Notes under the pieces: model-generated
The model's input: only the letters and a program-made list of their open reading frames with translations
Told to the model about the DNA's origin: nothing
Database searches by the model: none
In this document: positions 57,394 through 64,000 of the stretch, one piece after another
How positions within the stretch are numbered: position 1 is the first letter of the stretch
Layout of the letters: each line of letters begins with the position of its first letter
Made by a program: the position numbers and the translations under genes
Assembly: GCA_031291295.1 (NCBI GenBank)
Contig: JARLJI010000136.1
Coordinates: 1-64,000 of the forward strand
Direction: 5' to 3'
DNA length: 64,000 nucleotides
Origin: Rhodoferax sp.
Lineage (GTDB): Bacteria; Pseudomonadota; Gammaproteobacteria; Burkholderiales; Burkholderiaceae_C

Positions 57394-59829
57394 TCAATGT
57401 TTAATCTCGATCGTCGTCGCGGGTGCGACGGCTTCCACGGCTGCCGGTGCTGGCACCACGGCGGCCACCGGCTCGTCGTCGGGCAGCGGCGTCGGCATGC
57501 GCTCGAGCGCGATCTGCAACACCTGATCGATCCACTTGACCGGGACAATCTCAAGACCATTCTTGACGTTCGCCGGAATGTCCTGCAAATCTTTGGCGTT
57601 TTCCTCCGGAATCATCACGGTCTTGATGCCGCCACGCAGTGCTGCCAGGAGCTTTTCCTTGAGGCCACCAATGGCCGTCACTTCGCCGCGCAAGGTGATC
57701 TCGCCCGTCATGGCCACATCGCCACGCACGGGAATGCCCGTCAAGGCCGACACGAAGGCCGTCGTCATGGCCGCGCCCGCGCTCGGACCATCCTTGGGGG
57801 TGGCGCCATCAGGGACGTGGATGTGGATGTCCTTCTTCTCGAACGCTTCGTCCTTGATACCGAGACGGCGCGAACGGCTGCGCACCACGGTGCGGGCCGC
57901 CTCTACCGATTCCTTCATCACATCGCCCAGCGAACCGGTGCGGGTGATAACGCCCTTGCCTGGCATGCTGGTGGCTTCGATGGTGAGCAGATCGCCGCCT
58001 ACCTCCGTCCACGCCAGCCCCACGACCTGACCGATCTGATTCTGGTTTTCGGCGCGTCCGTAGTTGAACTTGCGAACCCCGAGAAACTCATTGAGGTTTT
58101 CGCTGGTCACTTTGACCTGCGGCGTCATTTTCTTGAGCAGCAAGGCCTTGACCACCTTCCGGCAGATCTTGGACAGATCGCGCTCCAGCGAACGCACACC
58201 CGCCTCGCGCGTGTAATAGCGCACGATGTCCCGCACCGCATCTTCGGACACCAGCAACTCCTCTTCCTTGACGCCGTTGTTCTTGAGTTGCTTGGGCAGC
58301 AGGTACCTGGTCGCAATGTTGATCTTTTCATCCTCGGTGTAGCCCGCCAGACGAATGACTTCCATGCGGTCCAGCAGGGCCGGCGGAATGTTCATGGAGT
58401 TCGAGGTGGCGACGAACATCACATCGCTCAAATCAAAATCCACCTCGACGTAGTGGTCGCCAAAGGTGTGGTTCTGCTCCGGATCCAACACCTCGAGCAA
58501 GGCGCTCGACGGGTCGCCACGGAAGTCAGTGCCCAGTTTGTCGATCTCGTCGAGCAGGAACAGCGGATTGCGCGTGCCCACCTTGGACAGGCTCTGCAAC
58601 ACCTTGCCCGGCATCGCGCCGATATAGGTACGGCGATGGCCGCGGATTTCCGCCTCGTCGCGCATGCCGCCCAAGGCCACACGCACGTATTTGCGTCCCG
58701 TCGCCTTGGCGATGGACTGGCCCAGCGAGGTTTTGCCCACGCCCGGCGGGCCCACCAGACACAGGATCGGTGCCTTGACCTTGTCCACGCGTTGCTGCAC
58801 CGCAAGATATTCAAGGATGCGGTCCTTCACCTTGTCGAGGCCGTAATGGTCTTCGTTCAAGACTTTCTCGGCGTTGCCCAGGTCGTGCTTGATCTTGGTC
58901 TTCTTGCTCCACGGCAGACCCGTCAACACATCAATGTAGTTGCGCACCACCGTGGCCTCTGCCGACATGGGTGACATGAGCTTGAGTTTCTTGAGCTCAC
59001 CCTCCGCCTTCTTCAAGGCCTCCTTGGGCATCTTGGCGAGCTTGATCTTCTTTTCAACCTCTTCGAGATCAGCGCCATCCTCGCCTTCGCCCAGCTCTTT
59101 CTGGATGGCCTTGACCTGCTCATTCAGGTAAAAGTCGCGCTGATTCTTTTCCATCTGGCGCTTAACCCGGCCGCGGATTTTTTTGTCCACGTTGAGAATT
59201 TCGACCTCGCGTTCCAACTGCTCGTACAGGTTCTCCAGGCGCAGCTTGATGTCGGCCAGGTCCAGCACGACCTGCTTGTTGTCGAGTTTGAGCGGCAGGT
59301 GCGCTGCGATCGTGTCGGCCAGCCGGCCGGCGTCGTCAATGCTGGAGATCGACGTCAGGATCTCGGGCGGAATCTTCTTGTTGAGTTTGACGTACTGGTC
59401 AAACTGCTGCATTACGGCGCGGCGCAGCGCCTCGATTTCGGTGGATTTCTGGGCGCTCTCGATCGGCTCCACCGGCGAGACATTGGCCGTGAAGTGCGAT
59501 TCACCATCGTCGATCTTGTTGACCCGGGCCCGCTGCTGACCTTCCACCAGCACCTTCACGGTGCCGTCGGGCAGCTTGAGCATTTGCAGGATCGTGGAGA
59601 CGCAGCCCACATCGAACATGTCGGCCACGGAGGGCTCATCCTTGGCGGCGGTCTTTTGCGCCACCAGCATGATGCGGCGCTCCGACTCCATGGCCAATTC
59701 GAGCGCCTTGATGCTCTTGGGGCGTCCGACAAAAAGCGGAATCACCATATGGGGGAATACCACCACATCGCGCAATGGCAGCAGTGGCAGATCGATGGGA
59801 GATGAAGACAGGGGCGTGTGGCCGGACAT
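57394..59829 (-). CDS. lon: ATP-dependent Lon protease
   Basis: Lon degrades misfolded and regulatory proteins in the cytoplasm. The 811-residue protein has the N-terminal substrate-binding LON domain (LPLLPLRDVVVFPHMVIPLFVGR), the AAA+ module with GPPGVGKTSLG, and the catalytic Ser near 683 (DGPSAG) with Lys near 726. The C-terminal tail is Ala/Pro/Val-rich. The start at 59829 matches the family. A sigma-32-like promoter is 26-53 bases upstream. It follows clpX after 99 bases. Confidence 0.97.
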   Translation of the reverse strand: MSGHTPLSSSPIDLPLLPLRDVVVFPHMVIPLFVGRPKSIKALELAMESERRIMLVAQKTAAKDEPSVADMFDVGCVSTILQMLKLPDGTVKVLVEGQQRARVNKIDDGESHFTANVSPVEPIESAQKSTEIEALRRAVMQQFDQYVKLNKKIPPEILTSISSIDDAGRLADTIAAHLPLKLDNKQVVLDLADIKLRLENLYEQLEREVEILNVDKKIRGRVKRQMEKNQRDFYLNEQVKAIQKELGEGEDGADLEEVEKKIKLAKMPKEALKKAEGELKKLKLMSPMSAEATVVRNYIDVLTGLPWSKKTKIKHDLGNAEKVLNEDHYGLDKVKDRILEYLAVQQRVDKVKAPILCLVGPPGVGKTSLGQSIAKATGRKYVRVALGGMRDEAEIRGHRRTYIGAMPGKVLQSLSKVGTRNPLFLLDEIDKLGTDFRGDPSSALLEVLDPEQNHTFGDHYVEVDFDLSDVMFVATSNSMNIPPALLDRMEVIRLAGYTEDEKINIATRYLLPKQLKNNGVKEEELLVSEDAVRDIVRYYTREAGVRSLERDLSKICRKVVKALLLKKMTPQVKVTSENLNEFLGVRKFNYGRAENQNQIGQVVGLAWTEVGGDLLTIEATSMPGKGVITRTGSLGDVMKESVEAARTVVRSRSRRLGIKDEAFEKKDIHIHVPDGATPKDGPSAGAAMTTAFVSALTGIPVRGDVAMTGEITLRGEVTAIGGLKEKLLAALRGGIKTVMIPEENAKDLQDIPANVKNGLEIVPVKWIDQVLQIALERMPTPLPDDEPVAAVVPAPAAVEAVAPATTIEIKH

Positions 59830-59854
59830 GGGGATCCTTTGATTTACCTGTTGA

Positions 59855-59882
59855 ATATGGTTCGCAAGCGCCGAATTTCAAC
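59855..59882 (-). promoter_or_regulatory. Sigma-32-like promoter of lon
   Basis: GTTGAAA-N13-AACCATAT, close to CTTGAAA-N13-CCCCATNT (6 of 7 and 6 of 8). The 13-base spacer is the same as in the promoter of clpP. Heat-shock control of lon is well known in other proteobacteria. Confidence 0.55.
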
Positions 59883-59928
59883 CCGCCAGCATTTCAACGC
59901 AGACGGGCAGGCCAAAGAAGGACTCGCG

Positions 59929-61194
59929 CTAGGCCTTCTTCGCCGACTCGCGGTAAACAAGCAGCGGTGGCTTGTTTTCATCGATTGTTGATTCATCGAC
60001 CACCACCTTGTCCACATTCGACGTGTTGGGCAAATCGAACATGGTGTCGATCAGCGCTTGTTCAAGAATGGAGCGCAGGCCGCGCGCGCCGGTTTTGCGC
60101 GCCAGCGCCTTTTTGGCAATGGCCTTCAGCGCCGAGGGGCGAATCTCCAGGTCGACGCCTTCCATGGCCAGCAATTTGCCATATTGCTTGATCAGGGCAT
60201 TCTTCGGCTCGGTCAGGATTTGCACCAGCGCATCTTCGCTGAGCTCGGCCAGCGTGGCCACCACCGGCATGCGGCCGACCAGCTCGGGAATCAGTCCGAA
60301 CTTGATCAGGTCTTCGGGCTCGACTTCCTTGAAGACCTCGGTCAGGGCGCGCTGCTGCTTGCTCTTGACCGCTGCACCAAAACCGATGCCCGAAGACTCG
60401 GTGCGGTTTTCAATGACTTTTTCCAGACCCGAGAAAGCACCGCCACAAATAAACAGGATGTTGGTCGTGTCGACCTGCAGGAAATCCTGATTTGGATGCT
60501 TGCGCCCGCCCTGCGGCGGCACGCTGGCCATGGTGCCCTCAATCAGCTTGAGCAGGGCCTGCTGAACGCCTTCGCCCGATACGTCGCGCGTGATCGACGG
60601 GTTGTCGGACTTGCGGGAAATCTTGTCGATTTCATCGATGTAGACAATGCCGCGCTGCGCCCGCTCCACATCGTAATTGCAGCTTTGCAGCAGCTTTTGC
60701 ACGATGTTTTCGACGTCTTCGCCCACATACCCGGCCTCGGTCAGGGTAGTGGCGTCGGCCATGACGAACGGCACGTCGAGCATGCGCGCCAGCGTTTGCG
60801 CCAGCAGCGTCTTGCCGGAGCCCGTGGGGCCAATCAGCAAGATGTTGCTCTTGGCCAGCTCGACATCGTCCTTCTTGGCCTTTTCCTTGTGGCGCAACCG
60901 CTTGTAGTGGTTGTAGACCGCCACGGCCAGCGTGCGCTTGGCCGGCTCCTGGCCAATCACGTAGTTGTCGAGATTGGTCTTGATCTCCAGCGGCGTGGGC
61001 AGATCGCCGCGCGTCTCGCGCCCATCCGTGCCCAAGGGCAGCTCGTCGCGAATGATCTCGTTGCACAGGTCAATGCATTCGTCGCAGACGAAAACCGACG
61101 GGCCAGCAATCAGCTTCTTGACCTCATGCTGGCTTTTGCCGCAAAAGGAACAATAAAGGGTTTTTTCGCTGGAGGAGCCTTTTTTCTCGGCCAT
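59929..61194 (-). CDS. clpX: ATP-dependent Clp protease ATP-binding subunit ClpX
   Basis: ClpX (421 residues) unfolds tagged substrates and feeds them to ClpP. The N-terminal zinc-binding domain has Cys15, Cys18, Cys37 and Cys40 ([16 protein letters not shown]). The AAA+ module has Walker A GPTGSGKT, followed by sensor and IGF-type loops ([13 protein letters not shown] in the C-terminal part). It is separated from clpP by a strong 13-bp hairpin. Start and length are standard. Confidence 0.97.
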   Translation of the reverse strand: MAEKKGSSSEKTLYCSFCGKSQHEVKKLIAGPSVFVCDECIDLCNEIIRDELPLGTDGRETRGDLPTPLEIKTNLDNYVIGQEPAKRTLAVAVYNHYKRLRHKEKAKKDDVELAKSNILLIGPTGSGKTLLAQTLARMLDVPFVMADATTLTEAGYVGEDVENIVQKLLQSCNYDVERAQRGIVYIDEIDKISRKSDNPSITRDVSGEGVQQALLKLIEGTMASVPPQGGRKHPNQDFLQVDTTNILFICGGAFSGLEKVIENRTESSGIGFGAAVKSKQQRALTEVFKEVEPEDLIKFGLIPELVGRMPVVATLAELSEDALVQILTEPKNALIKQYGKLLAMEGVDLEIRPSALKAIAKKALARKTGARGLRSILEQALIDTMFDLPNTSNVDKVVVDESTIDENKPPLLVYRESAKKA

Positions 61195-61240
61195 GTGTGG
61201 AATGCCTTGTTACCGGGGTTTCTCAATGATAACCATTTAA

Positions 61241-61273
61241 AAACGGCGTTTTCCATCGCAGAAAACGCCGTTT
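61241..61273 (-). terminator. 13-bp hairpin between clpP and clpX
   Basis: AAACGGCGTTTTC and GAAAACGCCGTTT form a perfect stem with a 7-base loop; the minus strand continues with TTTTTAAA. It could terminate or attenuate the clpP transcript before clpX. Confidence 0.75.
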
Positions 61274-61301
61274 CAGCTGCGCAACTTGAAGATTAGTCAG
61301 C

Positions 61302-61946
61302 TTAGGGACGTTTGGCAATGACCTGATCCACCACGCCATATTCTTTGGCCTCGTCGGCGAACATGAAGTAGTCGCGCTCGGTATCGCGTTCGATTTTATC
61401 GATCGTTTGCCCGGTGCGCTCAGCCAGGATGCGGTTGAGCTGGTCGCGTGTCTTCAGAATGTCGCGGGCGTGAATTTCGATGTCGGTCGCCTGGCCCTGC
61501 GCACCGCCCGAGGGCTGGTGGATCATGACGCGCGAGTTCGGCAGCGTGTAACGCTTGCCCTTGGCACCGGCCGCGAGCAGGAACGCGCCCATGCTGGCGG
61601 CCATGCCGGTGCACAGCGTGGACACATCGGGCTTGATGAACTGCATGGTGTCGTAGATGGCCATGCCGGCCGTGACCGAGCCACCCGGGGAGTTGATATA
61701 GAACGAAATGTCCTTGTCGGGATTTTCGCTTTCCAGGAACAGCAGCTGCGCCACGACCAGGTTGGCGGTCTGGTCATTCACGGGCCCGACCAGGAAAATC
61801 ACGCGCTCCTTGAGCAAACGTGAGTAGATGTCATACGACCGCTCGCCGCGGCCAGACTGCTCGATCACCATCGGGACCATGCCAAGGCCCTGGATTTCGG
61901 AGGCGCTGTTTTGGGCGCCGTAAGAGGCATTGCTTCGAACGATCAT
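61302..61946 (-). CDS. clpP: ATP-dependent Clp protease proteolytic subunit ClpP
   Basis: ClpP (214 residues) is the serine protease chamber used with ClpX and ClpA. The triad Ser118 (AASMGA), His143 (IHQPSGG) and Asp192 corresponds, with a constant shift of 7, to Ser111, His136 and Asp185 in E. coli. Start and length are standard. A heat-shock-type promoter lies 36-63 bases upstream. tig is upstream on the same strand. Confidence 0.97.
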   Translation of the reverse strand: MIVRSNASYGAQNSASEIQGLGMVPMVIEQSGRGERSYDIYSRLLKERVIFLVGPVNDQTANLVVAQLLFLESENPDKDISFYINSPGGSVTAGMAIYDTMQFIKPDVSTLCTGMAASMGAFLLAAGAKGKRYTLPNSRVMIHQPSGGAQGQATDIEIHARDILKTRDQLNRILAERTGQTIDKIERDTERDYFMFADEAKEYGVVDQVIAKRP

Positions 61947-61981
61947 GGTTTCTCCAGAGATATTTGCACTGTACTGAAAAG

Positions 61982-62009
61982 AAATGGGGCCTGCGCGCGA
62001 AACTGCAAG
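61982..62009 (-). promoter_or_regulatory. Sigma-32-like promoter of clpP
   Basis: CTTGCAG-N13-CCCCATTT: a full match to the -10 CCCCATNT and 5 of 7 for the -35 CTTGAAA. The predicted start is near 61976, about 30 bases before clpP. Confidence 0.7.
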
Positions 62010-62051
62010 TCCGCCGCAAGCCCCAAATTCACCGCAAAACCAAAGGGTTGA

Positions 62052-63362
62052 TCAGTTTTGCCCCATCAGTTCGTCAAACGAAACCGTCTTTTCGTTGATT
62101 TTGGCTTTGGCCAGCACAAATTCGGTCACGTTGTTTTCAATCACGATGGCTTCGACTTCGGCCAGGCGGCGGTTGTCGCCGTAGTACCAGCGCACCACTT
62201 CGGCCGGCTTTTCGTAGCTGGCGGCCAGCTCCTCGATATGCGCCTTGATCTGCTCGGGCTTGGCCTGCAGCTCGTTGCTGCGCACCAGTTCGGCCACCAC
62301 CAGCCCCAGGCGCACGCGGCGCTCGGCTTGCGGGCGGAACACATCGTCGGGGATCGGCGCCTTGTCGGCGTCCTTGATGCCGCGCTGCTTGAGGTCGGCG
62401 CGCGCGCCTTCCACCATGCGGTCCACCTCGGCCTGCACACTGGAATTGGGCAGGTCGAGTTCAGCCTTGGCGACCAGTGCGTCCATCACGGCCTGCTTGT
62501 TGCGCGCCTGCAGGCGGAACTTGACTTCGCGCTCGAGGTTCTTGCGGATGTCGGCGCGCAGGCCTTCGACCGTGGCGTCGGCAATGCCGAGCGACTTGGC
62601 CAGCACATCGTTCACTTCCGGCAGATGAGCCGCTTCAATCTTCTTGACCGTGACCATGAAGTCCGCCGCCTTGCCGGCCACTTCCTTGCCCTGGTAGTCC
62701 GCCGGGAACGCCAGCGGGAAGGTCTTGCTCTCCCCGGCCTTCATGCCGCGCACGGCGTCCTCGAATTCCTTGAGCATCTGGCCGTCGCCGACCAGGAACT
62801 GGAAGTCCTCGGCCTTGCCGCCCTGGAAGGTTTCGCCATCGATCTTGCCTTCGAAATCGACCGTGACGCGGTCGCCGTCCTGCGCCGCCGCATCCTGTGC
62901 GCGCTGCGCGAAGGTGCGACGCTGCTTGCGCAGGATCTCCAGCGTCTTGTCGATGGCACCGTCATTGACCTCGGCGGTCAGCTTGTCGATCTCGGCGGTG
63001 GACAGGTCGGCGATCTTGACATCGGGAAAGACTTCGAAGATGGCGTCAAACGTCAGTTCGCCTTCGGGGGCACCTTCTTTTTCGCTGATGCGGGGCTGGC
63101 CGGCCACGCGCAGCTTGGCTTCGTTGGCGGCATTGGCAAAGGCTTCGCCGACCTTGTCGTTCATCACCTCGTAATGCACCGAGTAGCCATAGCGCTGGGC
63201 CACCACGGTCATCGGTACCTTGCCCGGACGGAACCCGTCCATCTTGACGGTGCGGGCCATGCGCTTGAGGCGCGCATCGACTTCGGACTGGATCACGCCA
63301 ACGGGCAGCGTGAGCGTGATTTTGCGTTCCAGCTTTTCAAGGGTTTCAACGGTAACGGACAT
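62052..63362 (-). CDS. tig: Trigger factor
   Basis: Trigger factor (436 residues) is the ribosome-bound chaperone and peptidyl-prolyl isomerase. The N-terminal ribosome-binding loop has GFRPGKVP (about 45-52), the FKBP-type domain follows (about 155-245, GDRVTVDFEGKIDGETFQGG), and the C-terminal arms are helical. The start MSVTVETLEKLERK at 63362 is standard; a codon 30 bases upstream is in frame but less likely. tig-clpP-clpX-lon is a common order. Confidence 0.96.
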   Translation of the reverse strand: MSVTVETLEKLERKITLTLPVGVIQSEVDARLKRMARTVKMDGFRPGKVPMTVVAQRYGYSVHYEVMNDKVGEAFANAANEAKLRVAGQPRISEKEGAPEGELTFDAIFEVFPDVKIADLSTAEIDKLTAEVNDGAIDKTLEILRKQRRTFAQRAQDAAAQDGDRVTVDFEGKIDGETFQGGKAEDFQFLVGDGQMLKEFEDAVRGMKAGESKTFPLAFPADYQGKEVAGKAADFMVTVKKIEAAHLPEVNDVLAKSLGIADATVEGLRADIRKNLEREVKFRLQARNKQAVMDALVAKAELDLPNSSVQAEVDRMVEGARADLKQRGIKDADKAPIPDDVFRPQAERRVRLGLVVAELVRSNELQAKPEQIKAHIEELAASYEKPAEVVRWYYGDNRRLAEVEAIVIENNVTEFVLAKAKINEKTVSFDELMGQN

Positions 63363-63444
63363 AGGGTTCTCCAAAAATGGGGCGGACAGCACGTGCCGCG
63401 TGGCGGCGGCGCTCTGTCCCGCAATATCAATATCTCAGGCTATC

Positions 63445-63531
63445 TGGTGCGCGGGGGGGGACTCGAACCCCCACAGTATTGCTACCGTCAGGACCTAAAC
63501 CTGGTGCGTCTACCAATTTCGCCACCCGCGC
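63445..63531 (-). tRNA. tRNA-Leu (anticodon UAG)
   Basis: Acceptor stem GCGCGGG/CCCGCGC, anticodon stem around TTTAGGT, long variable arm, T-arm GGGTTCGAGTCCC, encoded CCA. It lies upstream of tig on the same strand. Confidence 0.95.
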
Positions 63532-63668
63532 GGTCTCAAAAACAAAACGGACGGCTGCGCGCTGACAGATGTCCCGCCAGCCTTGCGACCGCCCGCGTGA
63601 AATCGGTCAACTTTCTATTTTAGACTGGAACCGGCGCCCGCCATATTTGTCAAGCGACAATCCATGCC

Positions 63669-64000
63669 GTGAACCTTTCATCTCCAGTCACCGCCGTGAC
63701 CCTTGCCCCGCCCGTGACGCACTACGAGAACTTCCCGGTCGCCTCCTGGCTGTGCCCGCCCCGGCTGCGACCCGCCATTGCGGCGATCTACTGGTTCGCC
63801 CGCACGGCCGACGATATGGCCGACGAGGGCGACGCGCCCGCGCAGCAGCGGCTGGACGATCTGGCGCAATACCGGGCCGACCTGGCCGCCGTCGCCGGTG
63901 GCGAGGCGCCCTCCACGCGCTGGCCCCAGGTCTTCGGGCCGCTGCGCGCGGCCATTCAGGACTTCAAGCTGCCCGTGCCCCTGCTGGCCGACCTGCTCAG
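63669..64000 (+). CDS. hpnC: Squalene synthase HpnC (partial at right edge)
   Basis: The first 110 codons or so of a squalene/phytoene-synthase family protein. THYENFPVASWLCP and IYWFARTADDMADEG, with the first Asp-rich motif, match HpnC, which makes hydroxysqualene from presqualene diphosphate in hopanoid synthesis. The start is a GTG at 63669; an ATG at 63664 runs into a stop at once. It is divergent from the tRNA-Leu/tig unit. The rest lies outside the window, as probably do hpnD and hpnE. Confidence 0.85.
   Translation, partial: MNLSSPVTAVTLAPPVTHYENFPVASWLCPPRLRPAIAAIYWFARTADDMADEGDAPAQQRLDDLAQYRADLAAVAGGEAPSTRWPQVFGPLRAAIQDFKLPVPLLADLL

Overview
The window looks like chromosomal DNA of a high-GC betaproteobacterium, most probably a member of the Comamonadaceae (Rhodoferax/Polaromonas-like). 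The basis is gene content and order: a narXL-narK1-narK2-narGHJI-ppi cluster, tRNA-Leu-tig-clpP-clpX-lon-tRNA-Gly-Cys-Leu, matB next to lgt, a small Trp-rich membrane protein, and dispersed short repeats of a kind I associate with this family. The genus call is inference; no rRNA is present.

Layout. (1) 1-3657, minus strand: the distal part of an N-type ATPase operon in the order atpD-C-Q-R-B-E-F, cut by the left edge inside atpF. (2) 3956-17665: a low-oxygen/stress block with an alcohol dehydrogenase, an L,D-transpeptidase, BON and Hsp20 proteins, an acetoacetyl-CoA reductase, a phosphotransferase/P-loop kinase fusion, a SHOCT-PspC protein, an FNR-type regulator with its Fe-S cysteines, a receiver-only response regulator, a four-gene operon (universal stress protein, host-attachment-like protein, cyclopropane-fatty-acid-synthase-like methyltransferase, FAD oxidoreductase), a PAS kinase/LuxR response regulator pair and another universal stress protein. 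TTGAT-N4-ATCAA-like boxes precede most of these units, so I read the block as a local FNR regulon. (3) 17795-31430: metabolic housekeeping (matB, a crotonase, lgt, a sigma-54-promoted PEP-CTERM protein, ilvD, cytochrome c, acs, fumC, class I fumarase, murI, a uracil-DNA glycosylase homologue). (4) 31689-44790: nitrate sensing, transport and respiration. (5) 44830-49037: a B12-dependent ribonucleotide reductase, which works with or without oxygen, and two small conserved genes. (6) 49051-56980: a compact P4-like integrative element at the 3' end of tRNA-Leu(UAA). (7) 56980-63531: tRNA genes and the lon/clpX/clpP/tig protein-quality-control block with sigma-32-like promoters. (8) 63669-64000: the start of hpnC, cut by the right edge.

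How it works together: the FNR-like protein at 9911-10699 keeps the DNA-contact residues of E. coli FNR (ETVSR) and the C-X2-C-X5-C plus distal Cys set of an oxygen-labile cluster. Its predicted sites lie before narXL, nrdJ and the stress/PHB/lipid genes. The common theme is a switch to life at low oxygen: nitrate respiration, oxygen-independent deoxynucleotide synthesis, redox storage as polyhydroxybutyrate, stress proteins and membrane-lipid methylation.

The least explained parts are the lipid-modification operon under an FNR-like box, the integrative element with matching short-motif arrays near both ends and an origin-like repeat next to its primase, and a repeat family one copy of which is translated inside murI.
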